DNA from: Planosporangium spinosum
GTDB lineage: Bacteria > Actinomycetota > Actinomycetes > Mycobacteriales > Micromonosporaceae
Assembly: GCF_049999945.1 (NCBI RefSeq)
Contig: NZ_JBLYUB010000019.1
Coordinates: 87,824 to 151,823 of the forward strand
Length of the DNA stretch: 64,000 nucleotides
Direction: 5' to 3'
The stretch's first letter is position 1, and every line of letters begins with the position of its first letter. Below are positions 8,225-15,910 of the stretch, piece by piece. Below the pieces are notes generated by a model. The model did no database searches, was not told the origin of the DNA, and worked only from the letters and a program-made list of their open reading frames with translations. The position numbers and the translations under genes were made by a program.

Positions 8225-9391
8225 TCAGCCGGTGACGGCGCCGCGGTCCGGGTCCCGCCAGGCCCGCGCCATCCGCCGCAGGTCCGCCTGGCGCCAGCGC
8301 GGGGCGAGGCCCAGGTGGTACAGGCTCAGCCGGGTCGCGCCCGCGGCGCGCAGCCGGTCCAGGTGCGCCGGCAGCGCGTCCGGGTCGGCCGGCGGCAGGG
8401 CGGTGACGTAGGCGTCGACCGGCGTACCCGTCGCCGCCGCGCGGGCCACCAGGTCGGCGCTGTCCGGCGTGACCGGCCAGCACGGTACGAGCACCGCGTC
8501 GACATCGGCCGCCGCGGTCGGCGTCAACCCCGGCGAGGCGCCGGTCGCCCACGGGTCGGGGTGGGCGTGCAGCGTGACCGTTACCCCGGGCGCCCGCTCG
8601 CGGACCTCGGCCAGGACCCGGGCGCGCAGCGCGTCGGTGGCGGCGTGCCGGGCGGCGAGGAGCCGGTCGGCGCCGTCGACCCCGGCCGGCTGGTCGCCGA
8701 GCGCCTCCGCGCGGACCGCCGCGCGCAGCCGCTCGACGGTACGGTCCGGGTCGAGGCCCTGGCCGCGCCACCCGTCCCGGCATGCGGCGCAGCAGCACAC
8801 CGACAGCAGTCCCTGCGCGTACGCCGTCCACGCGCCGTCGGTCTTCTCGTGCTGGTTGAGGTGGGTCAGGCCGAGCTGGCCGCACGCCTCCAGGGACACC
8901 TCGTCGACCGGTACGTCGCGCAGCGCCTCCGCGGCGAGGGTGGCCGCGTACTCGCGGACCTCCTCGCGGGCCGGGCACAGCGCGTACGGGTACGGCTCGC
9001 CGAAGCAGTTGACCACGGCGAGGTCGGGGTGGGCCGTGCCGAGCCGGGTGTTGTGGGTGAGCACGATCCAGGCGGCCACCCGTACGCCGGCGTCCCGGAC
9101 GACCCGCGCCGCGGTGGCGAACGGGTCGGGGTCGTCGACCCAGGTCGCCGGTGTCGGCACCAGGCGCCGCCCCGTCCACGCCGCTTCGCGCACCGGCCGG
9201 TACAGCGCGGCGTGGTCGGCGCTGACGACCTGGTGGCGCGGGTGCAGGGGAGTGGCCGCCCGGGTCGAGTGGTACGCGGCGGCGAGGGTCACGGTGTCCA
9301 CGCCGACCTCGGCGATCCGGTCGACGAACGCCGGGTCGCCGAGCACGTCCCATGGGTACGCGTGCCCCGCGACCCGTCCCTGATCTACCAC
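8225..9391 (-). CDS. Hypothetical TIM-barrel-like protein of a sugar-acid operon
   Basis: 388 residues from GTG. The pattern of alternating helices and strands (EVGVDTVTLAAAYHS, VRVAAWIVLTHN, DEVSLEACGQLGL, GVTVTLHAHPDPW) suggests a (beta/alpha)8 barrel like glycoside hydrolases or isomerases. A CCCAACR-type cysteine cluster lies near the middle. I recognise homologous 'alanine-rich' proteins from actinobacterial sugar operons but know no proven reaction. It is the last gene of the leftward operon after the glucarate-type enzymes. Its start and ribosome-site-like GGAG lie inside a 56-base dispersed repeat (9387-9498). A role in releasing or isomerising the imported sugar acid is inference. 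Confidence 0.6.
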   Translation of the reverse strand: MVDQGRVAGHAYPWDVLGDPAFVDRIAEVGVDTVTLAAAYHSTRAATPLHPRHQVVSADHAALYRPVREAAWTGRRLVPTPATWVDDPDPFATAARVVRDAGVRVAAWIVLTHNTRLGTAHPDLAVVNCFGEPYPYALCPAREEVREYAATLAAEALRDVPVDEVSLEACGQLGLTHLNQHEKTDGAWTAYAQGLLSVCCCAACRDGWRGQGLDPDRTVERLRAAVRAEALGDQPAGVDGADRLLAARHAATDALRARVLAEVRERAPGVTVTLHAHPDPWATGASPGLTPTAAADVDAVLVPCWPVTPDSADLVARAAATGTPVDAYVTALPPADPDALPAHLDRLRAAGATRLSLYHLGLAPRWRQADLRRMARAWRDPDRGAVTG

Positions 9392-9498
9392 GTCCCACTC
9401 CGTTCGCGACTGCGGGGCTCGCTTCGCTCACTCCTCGCGCTCACCACGTCCCACTCCGTTCGCGACTGCGGGGCTCGCTTCGCTCACTCCTCGCGCTC
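9387..9498. repeat. Two perfect tandem copies of a 56-bp dispersed-type repeat
   Basis: Bases 9387-9442 and 9443-9498 are identical. On the minus strand each copy reads as a tiny GTG-started frame, VSARSERSEPRSRERSGTW, with a GTGA overlap at the end of the upstream enolase gene. I recall the same peptide or DNA phrase at ends and starts of many annotated actinobacterial genes, so this looks like a mobile or amplifying intergenic repeat rather than a gene. It supplies the start region of the downstream gene. Confidence 0.8.
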
Positions 9499-10762
9499 AC
9501 CAACGGGGCCTCCGAAGCTCGTAGTCTGGCCGGAACTGCTTCATGTACCCGACGTCGTCGCGCGCCCGGATGCCGCAGCGCAGGTAGTCGGAGTGCATCC
9601 GGGCCAGCGCGTCGCGGTCGAGGGTGACGCCGAGGCCGGGTGCGTCCGGCGGGGTCACCGCACCGTCCACGAAGGACAGCGGGTGCTCGAGCACGTCCAC
9701 CCCGAGCTGCCACGGCGTGTGGGTGTCGGCGGCGTACGTGAGGTTCGGCGTGGCGACGCCCAGGTGGACCATCGCCGCGAGGCTGATGCCGAGGTGGCTG
9801 TTGGAGTGCATGGACAGGCCGACGTCCCAGGTCTGGCAGGTGCCGGCCAGCCGCTGGGAGGCGCGCAGGCCGCCCCAGTAGTGGTGGTCGGACAGCACCA
9901 CGCCGACGGCGCGCTGCTCGAAGCCGGGCTTGACGTCGGCGAACGAGATCACGCACATGTTGGTGGCCAGCGGCATCGGTGCCTCGCGGGCGACCGCGGC
10001 CATCCCCTCGATCGTCGGCGTCGGGTCCTCCAGGTACTCCAGCAGCCCGTCGGTTTCGCGTGCCACCGTGATCGAGGTCTCCACGCTCCAGGCGGCGTTG
10101 GGATCGAGCCGCAGCGGGTGGTCGGGGAACTCCGCGCGCAGCGCCCGGATCGCCTCGACCTCCTGCGCCGGCTCGAACACCCCGCCCTTGAGCTTGATCG
10201 ACCTGAACCCGTACCGGTCGATCATCCGGCGGGCCTGGGCGACGATCCCGGCCGGGTCCACCGCCTCGCCCCACTCGTCGGGCTCCGCGCCCGGGTGGGC
10301 GGCCCACTTGTAGAACAGGTACGCCGAGAACGGCACCGACTCGCGGGCCCGACCGCCCAGCAGCGCCCACACCGGCCGGCCGGTAAGCCGACCCTGCAGG
10401 TCGAGGCAGGCGACCTCGAACGGCGAGAACACCCGCAGCAGGGTCTTCGCCACGGAGGAGCCGCCGGTGAGGCCGTGCAGGTCGGGCACGTCGACGTCGC
10501 CGACGGCCGTGGCGACCCGCCGGGACAGATCGGCCAGGTCGAACGGGTCCACGCCGACGACCGCCGCCCCGGCCCGGCGGACCAGCTCCAGGTGCGGTGC
10601 GTCGCCGTACGTCTCGCCGAGGCCGACCAGCTCGTCGCCGCAGCGCAGCTCGACGATCGTGCGAAGCGCCCACGGCTGGTGGATGCCGGAGGCGTTGAGC
10701 AGGGGAGGGTCCGGGAAGGCGACGGGCGTGACGACGACCTCGGTGACGCGCTCTGCGGTCAC
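9497..10762 (-). CDS. Enolase-superfamily sugar-acid dehydratase, glucarate dehydratase type
   Basis: 421 residues, GTG start overlapping the previous stop as GTGA. The N-terminal capping domain (ASGIHQPWALRTIVELRCG) and barrel have glucarate dehydratase features: the K-x-K base (SIKLKGG), metal ligand run starting at DPNAAWS, then ATNMCV, and the SMHSNSH histidine region. Known members dehydrate D-glucarate or L-idarate to 5-dehydro-4-deoxy-D-glucarate in the cytosol. The neighbour at 10759 fits the next step. Length is slightly under the E. coli enzyme (446). Another hexarate such as galactarate is possible. Confidence 0.85.
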   Translation of the reverse strand: MTAERVTEVVVTPVAFPDPPLLNASGIHQPWALRTIVELRCGDELVGLGETYGDAPHLELVRRAGAAVVGVDPFDLADLSRRVATAVGDVDVPDLHGLTGGSSVAKTLLRVFSPFEVACLDLQGRLTGRPVWALLGGRARESVPFSAYLFYKWAAHPGAEPDEWGEAVDPAGIVAQARRMIDRYGFRSIKLKGGVFEPAQEVEAIRALRAEFPDHPLRLDPNAAWSVETSITVARETDGLLEYLEDPTPTIEGMAAVAREAPMPLATNMCVISFADVKPGFEQRAVGVVLSDHHYWGGLRASQRLAGTCQTWDVGLSMHSNSHLGISLAAMVHLGVATPNLTYAADTHTPWQLGVDVLEHPLSFVDGAVTPPDAPGLGVTLDRDALARMHSDYLRCGIRARDDVGYMKQFRPDYELRRPRW

Positions 10763-11670
10763 GTCAGTACCTCCCGACCCCGCTCGATGATCTCGGCCAG
10801 CTGCTTCACGTGCTCCGGTGTGGCGTCCACCAACGGTGGCCGTACCGGGCCCATGTCCAGGCCGGACAGCCGGGCGCCGGCCTTCACCAGGGCCACCGCG
10901 TAGCCGGGTACCGTGTCGCGCAGCGCCACGAACGGCAGGTAGAACTCCGACAGCAGGGCCCGGGCCGTGGCGGTGTCGTTGCCTGACACCGCACGGTAGA
11001 ACGCGGTGGCGATGTCCGGGGCGAAGCACAGCACGGCCGACGAGTAGCTGTCCACGCCGATCGACTGGTACGCCTGGACCGACAGCTCCGCGGTCGGCAG
11101 CCCGTTGAGGAACCCGAACTCGCCGGCGCGCGGGTGGCCGCTGGTGCGTACCGCCGTGACCAGGCGCAGCATCTCGACCACGTCGCCGCGGCCGTCCTTG
11201 ATACCGGCGACCGTGGGCACGTCGAGCAGCGCCACGGCGGCGGCCGGGTCGAGTACGGCGTTGGTGCGCTGGTACACCACCAAGGGCAGCGGGGTCGCCG
11301 CGGCGACGTACTTCACGTGCCGTACCAGGCCGGCCGGGGTGGAGGCGACCAGGTACGGCGGGAGCAGCAGCAGCCCGTCGGCGCCGTGGTCGGCCGCGGC
11401 CGCGGCGAACTCGCGGGCCTGCTGCGGGCCGCCGCCGGCGCCGGCGTAGACCGGAACCCGCCCGGCGGCGACCCGGACCGCCGTGGCGACCACGTCGCGG
11501 TACTCGGCCAGCGACAGCGCCGTGTACTCGCCGGTGCCGCACGCCACGAACAGTCCGGAGGGGCCGGCCGCGATCTGGCGCTCCACGTGCTCGGCGAACA
11601 CGGAGAGGTCGACGGAGTCGTCAGGGGTGAACGGGGTCAGCGGAAAGGACAGCAGACCGGTGATGCGCAT
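10759..11670 (-). CDS. 5-dehydro-4-deoxyglucarate dehydratase-type aldolase (DHDPS superfamily)
   Basis: 303 residues starting MRITGLLSFPLTPF, behind GAAGGA. The frame stays open upstream but only through an eight-residue repeat without ribosome site. Features fit KDGDH more than DapA: LLSFPLTPF, GADGLLLLPPYL, Tyr-Arg pair in VVYQRTNAVL, Schiff-base Lys in VAGIKDGRGDV, then FLNGLPTAE and GYAVALVKAGARL. KDGDH converts 5-dehydro-4-deoxy-D-glucarate to 2,5-dioxopentanoate plus CO2 and water. With the adjacent glucarate dehydratase-type gene, this gives two consecutive steps of the non-phosphorylating route towards 2-oxoglutarate. The semialdehyde dehydrogenase is not in the window. Confidence 0.85.
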   Translation of the reverse strand: MRITGLLSFPLTPFTPDDSVDLSVFAEHVERQIAAGPSGLFVACGTGEYTALSLAEYRDVVATAVRVAAGRVPVYAGAGGGPQQAREFAAAAADHGADGLLLLPPYLVASTPAGLVRHVKYVAAATPLPLVVYQRTNAVLDPAAAVALLDVPTVAGIKDGRGDVVEMLRLVTAVRTSGHPRAGEFGFLNGLPTAELSVQAYQSIGVDSYSSAVLCFAPDIATAFYRAVSGNDTATARALLSEFYLPFVALRDTVPGYAVALVKAGARLSGLDMGPVRPPLVDATPEHVKQLAEIIERGREVLT

Positions 11671-11710
11671 CGGGTTCCTTCGGGTTGACGGCTGTGGTGA
11701 CGGCGGCGTT

Positions 11711-11792
11711 GACGTCAGTGCTGCCAGCGGGGTAGGCGGCGGTGCTGCCAGCGGGGTTGACGGCGGTGCTGCCAGCGGGGTTGACGGCGGTG
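11711..11792. repeat. 24-bp tandem repeat, about 3.4 copies, in the operon gap
   Basis: Units at 11711-11734, 11735-11758 and 11759-11782 share CAGTGCTGCCAGCGGGG-like cores, with a partial fourth to 11792. They fill most of the 133-base gap between the permease and the KDGDH gene. The unit is a multiple of three, so the frame upstream of KDGDH stays open as an (STPLAAPP)-like repeat that I consider untranslated. Confidence 0.8.
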
Positions 11793-11803
11793 GAGGCGGC
11801 GCT

Positions 11804-12667
11804 TCAGCCCTTGACCGCACCGGAGGTGAGGCCCTTCATGAACTGGCGCTGGAACGACAGGAAGACGATGACCGACGGCAGCAGGGCGAGCACCGCCGCG
11901 GCGAGCAGGACGCCGAGGCCGGCCTGGTCGTCGCTGCGCAGCGTGCGCAGGGCGAGCGACAACGTGTACTGGTGGGAGTCCTGGGCGACCAGCAGCGGCA
12001 GGATGTACTGGTCCCAGATCATGCTGAAGCCGAGGATGCCGACGACGCCCAGGGCCGGCTGGCACAGCGGGAGGATGACCGACCAGAACACGCGGAACTC
12101 GCCGGCGCCGTCGATGCGGGCCGCCTCCTCCAGCTCGGCCGGGATCTCCTTCATGAACTCGGTCATCACCACGATCGAGACCGCCCACGCGCCGACCGGG
12201 ATGATCATGCCCCAGAGCGTGTTCAGGATGCTGACGTGTACCACCGGCAGGTCGCCCAGGACCAGTGACAGCGGGATGGCCAGGATCTCCTCGGGCAGCA
12301 TCATCGTGCTCAGGATGAGCAGCAGTACCAGTGTCGCGCCGCGGAACGTCCTGCGCGCCAGGGCGTACCCGGCGAGCACGGTGACGAACACCTGCAACAG
12401 CAGTCCACCGCCGACGACCACGAACGAGTTGAACAGGAAGAGCAGGGCGCCCCGTCCGATGGCGACGTCGTAGTTGCGCAGGGTCGGCCGGTCCGGCCAG
12501 ATGGTGAACCGGCTCGGGTCGCTGACCGTGGTGAACGACGAGACGAGCAGCGCCACCAGCGGGCCGGCGAACACCACGACCAGGAGGGTGTACAGCGCGA
12601 TCTTCGCCACCCCGGCCGCCGGCCCGCCGCGCGCCTGCAGGCCGAGCGCGGTCTCCGTGCGACTCAT
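11804..12667 (-). CDS. Carbohydrate ABC transporter permease, MalG type
   Basis: 287 residues from MSRTETALGLQ, ATG overlapping the upstream stop as ATGA. Six membrane helices are visible. The cytoplasmic EAA loop EELEEAARIDGAGEF followed by FWSVILPL is the contact site for the ATPase. Such CUT1 permeases import oligosaccharides or sugar acids with a MalF-like partner and a binding lipoprotein, both encoded next door. No ATP-binding subunit is present in the cluster, so a shared MsmK/UgpC-type ATPase elsewhere is likely. Confidence 0.92.
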   Translation of the reverse strand: MSRTETALGLQARGGPAAGVAKIALYTLLVVVFAGPLVALLVSSFTTVSDPSRFTIWPDRPTLRNYDVAIGRGALLFLFNSFVVVGGGLLLQVFVTVLAGYALARRTFRGATLVLLLILSTMMLPEEILAIPLSLVLGDLPVVHVSILNTLWGMIIPVGAWAVSIVVMTEFMKEIPAELEEAARIDGAGEFRVFWSVILPLCQPALGVVGILGFSMIWDQYILPLLVAQDSHQYTLSLALRTLRSDDQAGLGVLLAAAVLALLPSVIVFLSFQRQFMKGLTSGAVKG

Positions 12668-13587
12668 CGCGCCTCCTCCACCGTCAGCGGGGTTTCCCGG
12701 CGGCGGCGCGACGCCTGTACCAGCAGCGTCAGCAGGACGGTCGCGACCAGCAGCACGACCGACCCGGCCGCGGCGACGCCCAGTTCGTTGCGCTCCAGCC
12801 CGAGCTTGTAGATGAGCGTCATCAGCACCTCGGTCGAGCCGCTGGGCGCTCCGTTGGTCAGAAGGAAGATCTCGGTGAACACCCGCAGGCCCCGGATCGC
12901 GGCGAGGGTGAACAGGATCGTGAAGACCGGGCGCAGCGCCGGCAGTGTGATGTGCCACAGCCGGCGCAGCGTCCCGGCACCGTCCACGTCGGACGCCTCG
13001 TACAGGGTGCGGTCGATGCCGGCCAGCCCGGCCAGGAAGATCATCATGTCGTACGGCGCGCCGCGCCAGACGCCGACGACCATGACCGACGCCAGCGAGG
13101 TGTGCTCGTCGTTCAGGAACTGCGACGGTCCGAGCCCGACCCACCCGAGCAGGGTGTTGATCACGCCGTCGGGCGCCGGGTAGTACAGCACCCGCCACAC
13201 CTCGGCCACCACCGCCATCGCGACGACGGCCGGCAGGAACACCGCGGTGCGTACGAACCACAGATGCCGGGCCTGCCCCTCCAGCAGCAGCGCGAGGACC
13301 AGGCCGAGGATGATCGAGCCGGCCGTCTGGCCGACCGCCAGGACCACGGTGTGCCAGACGGCGGCCGTGACGTTCGGGTCGTCCGCGATCGCCTGGTAGT
13401 TGGTCGTACCGACCCACCGGTCACCCAGGTACGGGCGGACCTCGTGGAAGCTCATCCCGATGGCGCGCACCATCGGGACGAACTTGAACGTGGCGAAGAT
13501 GAGCAGCGCCGGGGCGAGGAACAGCCACGGGGTCAGCGGGTTGCCGCGACGGCCGGCGACCGCCCACTGACCACCGGTGCCGCGCAT
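12664..13587 (-). CDS. Carbohydrate ABC transporter permease, MalF type
   Basis: 307 residues starting MRGTGGQWAVAG. It has about six membrane helices and an EAA loop (DRTLYEASDVDGAGTLRRLWHITLP). The start overlaps the stop of the binding protein by one base (TGATG) and the stop overlaps the next permease by four, so the three transport genes are translationally coupled. It forms the membrane channel with the MalG-type partner. Confidence 0.92.
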   Translation of the reverse strand: MRGTGGQWAVAGRRGNPLTPWLFLAPALLIFATFKFVPMVRAIGMSFHEVRPYLGDRWVGTTNYQAIADDPNVTAAVWHTVVLAVGQTAGSIILGLVLALLLEGQARHLWFVRTAVFLPAVVAMAVVAEVWRVLYYPAPDGVINTLLGWVGLGPSQFLNDEHTSLASVMVVGVWRGAPYDMMIFLAGLAGIDRTLYEASDVDGAGTLRRLWHITLPALRPVFTILFTLAAIRGLRVFTEIFLLTNGAPSGSTEVLMTLIYKLGLERNELGVAAAGSVVLLVATVLLTLLVQASRRRRETPLTVEEAR

Positions 13588-14948
13588 CAGCCCGCCACCC
13601 CCTGCCTGGTCAGCTCCGCGCCGAACGAGCTGGCCAGCTTGTCCAGTTCCGCCTTGGGGTCGGAGCCGCAGTTGGCCACGATCCCGTTGATCGTCTCGGC
13701 CGAGCTCTGGCGGAACGCGGTCCAGTTCGGCAGGTGCGGGAAGTACCGGCCGCCGTCGCTGTACGCCTTGGCGAAGACGTCCCAGCGCGGGTCCTTGCGC
13801 AGGGACGGCATGTCGATCGTCGTGTTGACCGGCAGCCGCACGACCGCGCCCTCGGCGTTGTCGACGGACATGCCGATCGTCTGGCCCTCCGTCGAGATCG
13901 CGTACTCGGCGAACTTCTGCTGGCCGGCCTGGTTCCTCGAGCCCGCCATCAGGTAGATGTTCTCGCCCTCGGCCAGGGAGACCGACCTGCCGGACGGGCC
14001 GGCCGGCAGCGCGACCACCTCGTACCTGTCCCTGCCGAGGGTGCGGTCGAAGCGGCCCAGCAGGTACGGCCCGGTGAAGTAGATGCCGACCTTGCCGCTC
14101 TCGAACGCCTGGTGCGCCGGGGTGGTCTCCATGGTCACCGCGCCCGGCTGGACGACCTTGGAGTCGCAGAACAGGCCCTTGAACCAGGTGGTGCTCGACA
14201 GCGCCGCGGGGCTGTTGACCGCCTGGGTGTACCTGCCGTTCCTGGCGGTGAAGAAGTCGCCGCCGCCCGACCACAGGAAGCTGGAGAAGAACCAGGACAT
14301 GTACCCGCGCTTGGTCGCTCCGGGCACGTTGAAGCCGTACGTGTCGGCCTTGCCGTTGCCGTCGGGGTCGGAGTCGGTGAAAGCCTTCGCGAGGGAGACC
14401 AGGTCGTCCCAGTTCTTCGGCTGTCCGGCGCCGACCCTCTTCCGCCAGTCGGAGCGGATGAGCAGGGCGAACGACTGCGCGGAGAACGGGACGCCGTAGT
14501 ACTTGTTGTCGGAGGCCTGCGCGGCGGACCAGCTCACCGCGGTCAGGTTGCCGCCACCGGCGATCGTGGACTTGTCGACCGGCCGCACGATGCCCTGCTT
14601 GACCATCGTGCCGACCTGGTCGGTGTCGTTGATGACGAGGTCGGGCAGCTTCTTCGTCGCCGCCGCCTGCTGGAGCTTGGTTTCGAAGTCGTCGAAGAGC
14701 GCGGTCACGTTCGTCGGGATGCCGGTCTTCGCGGTGAACGTCGCCGCGAGGTCCTTGAACACCTTCTCCGTCGGGCTCCCGGCGGGCTTGCGCACCCAGA
14801 TCTCCAACTGCGCCTTGGGATCCTGGTGCACCGCCCGGGGAGATGACCCGCCGCCGCAGGCGGCGGTGCCTAACACCATCAGCAGGGCCGCGCACCCCAC
14901 CGCGGCCCGGTGGCGCGTCGCGCGTCCGGCCAGCTTGGTCACCGACAC
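13587..14948 (-). CDS. Sugar-binding lipoprotein of the ABC importer
   Basis: 453 residues from GTG (VSVTKLAGRATRH), chosen because AGGAGG lies five bases before it; an ATG 14 codons upstream lacks this. A lipoprotein signal ends in VLGTAACGGG, with Cys as the lipidated residue. The mature part is a CUT1 extracellular solute-binding protein (SBP_bac_1 type; KLPDLVINDTDQVG, GKVGIYFTGPYLLG). It should capture the substrate outside the membrane. Context with glucarate-type enzymes suggests a hexaric or uronic acid, or an oligomer of one. Confidence 0.9.
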   Translation of the reverse strand: MSVTKLAGRATRHRAAVGCAALLMVLGTAACGGGSSPRAVHQDPKAQLEIWVRKPAGSPTEKVFKDLAATFTAKTGIPTNVTALFDDFETKLQQAAATKKLPDLVINDTDQVGTMVKQGIVRPVDKSTIAGGGNLTAVSWSAAQASDNKYYGVPFSAQSFALLIRSDWRKRVGAGQPKNWDDLVSLAKAFTDSDPDGNGKADTYGFNVPGATKRGYMSWFFSSFLWSGGGDFFTARNGRYTQAVNSPAALSSTTWFKGLFCDSKVVQPGAVTMETTPAHQAFESGKVGIYFTGPYLLGRFDRTLGRDRYEVVALPAGPSGRSVSLAEGENIYLMAGSRNQAGQQKFAEYAISTEGQTIGMSVDNAEGAVVRLPVNTTIDMPSLRKDPRWDVFAKAYSDGGRYFPHLPNWTAFRQSSAETINGIVANCGSDPKAELDKLASSFGAELTRQGVAG

Positions 14949-15069
14949 GGGTGCCTCCTGTCCATATATGTGGATGGCTTCCTTCAACATGGAGGACTTG
15001 TAGCGGACAAGGTAGCGGCCGGTATCATGCCGGTCAACAGATAGAAATATTTGAAAGTCGGGGTGGGGG
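14949..15069. promoter_or_regulatory. Divergent promoter region with three palindromes
   Basis: Between the transport operon and the IclR gene lie TCCATATATGTGGA (14961-14974, one mismatched pair), CTTGT-AGCGG-ACAAG (14997-15011, perfect) and CCGGTATCATGCCGG (15019-15033, one G-T pair). IclR proteins bind short palindromes in such gaps. The first overlaps the ribosome-site side of the binding-protein gene and would suit repression. An AT-rich AAATATTT (15045-15052) precedes the IclR start. Which palindrome is the operator cannot be told. Confidence 0.5.
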
Positions 15070-15852
15070 ATGACATCGCCCGGTGACGACCGCGGTCATC
15101 TGGTCAAGTCCGCGGAGCGCACCGTGCGCATCCTGGAGGCACTGGCCGCGTCACCGCAGAAACTCACGCTGTCGCAACTGCAGGCGCGGGTGGGATATCC
15201 GCGTTCGAGCCTGCACGCGCTGGTACGCACCCTGCGCGACCTGCGGTGGGTGGAGGCGGACGACAGCGGCTCGGCGATCGGCATCGGCCCGCACGCCCTG
15301 CTCGCGGGCACCGCCTACCTGGACCGCGACCCGGCGTTGCCGTACGCCCACGCGGCCCTGGAGGACCTGCGCCAGGAGGTCGGCTACACCATCCACTACG
15401 CCCGCCGCGACGACGCGCACGTGCTGTACCTCGCCTCCCGGGAGTCGCGGGACGCGGTCCGGGTCATCCCGCGGGTCGGGCGCCGACTGCCGGCGCACCT
15501 GACCGCACTCGGCCAGGCGCTGCTGGCCCAGCTCACCACGGACGAGGTCGACGCGCTGCTGCCCGCCGAGCTGGTCGCGTACACCGAGCGGACCATCACC
15601 GACCGCGCCGCGCTGCACCAGGCGCTCGACGAGGTCCGCGGACGTGGCTGGGCCGCCGAGTGCGGACAGGGCACGATCGGGGTGTCCTGCGTGGCCGCCG
15701 CCGTCGACTACCGGATTCCCGCGACCGACGCGATCAGTTGCTCGATGCCGGTCGAGGCGGCCACCGACTCCGAGATCGAACGGGTTGCCGACGCGGTCGT
15801 CACGCACACCCGGCGGCTGGCGCAGGCGCTGCGGCGGGCCGGGATCCGCTGA
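15070..15852 (+). CDS. IclR-family transcriptional regulator of the sugar-acid operon
   Basis: 260 residues from MTSPGDDRGHLVKSAERT. The N-terminal winged helix (about 12-75; LTLSQLQARVGYPRSSLHALVRTL) is followed by the IclR effector domain (about 90-255; HYARRDDAHVLYLA, GRRLPAHLTALGQALLA, CGQGTIGVSCVAAAV). Related IclR proteins such as KdgR sense keto-deoxy sugar acids. Divergent placement from the importer and catabolic genes makes it their probable repressor, with an intermediate of hexarate breakdown as the inducer. The ligand is inference. Confidence 0.9.
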   Translation: MTSPGDDRGHLVKSAERTVRILEALAASPQKLTLSQLQARVGYPRSSLHALVRTLRDLRWVEADDSGSAIGIGPHALLAGTAYLDRDPALPYAHAALEDLRQEVGYTIHYARRDDAHVLYLASRESRDAVRVIPRVGRRLPAHLTALGQALLAQLTTDEVDALLPAELVAYTERTITDRAALHQALDEVRGRGWAAECGQGTIGVSCVAAAVDYRIPATDAISCSMPVEAATDSEIERVADAVVTHTRRLAQALRRAGIR

Positions 15853-15860
15853 CCGGACAT

Positions 15861-15898
15861 GCGGCGGGGGCACCGTGGCGCCACGATGCCCCCGCCGC
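15861..15898. terminator. Strong bidirectional stem-loop
   Basis: GCGGCGGGGGCA and TGCCCCCGCCGC pair perfectly over 12 bases. The loop itself holds GTGGCGCCAC, another palindrome. It lies 8 bases after the IclR stop and 12 bases after the stop of the convergent protease gene. Confidence 0.75.
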
Positions 15899-15910
15899 GA
15901 TCGGGTTCGA

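Noticed and set aside
6398..10903. A 1501-codon plus-strand open frame spanning several genes
   Set aside because: It is an Arg/Gly/Ala-rich shadow crossing the kinase and the opposite-strand enolase and barrel genes; nothing in it resembles a protein family.
11671..11820. N-terminal extension of the KDGDH-type enzyme encoding an STPLAAPP repeat
   Set aside because: The strong GAAGGA ribosome site and family start point to the Met at 11670; the repeat lies in the untranslated gap.
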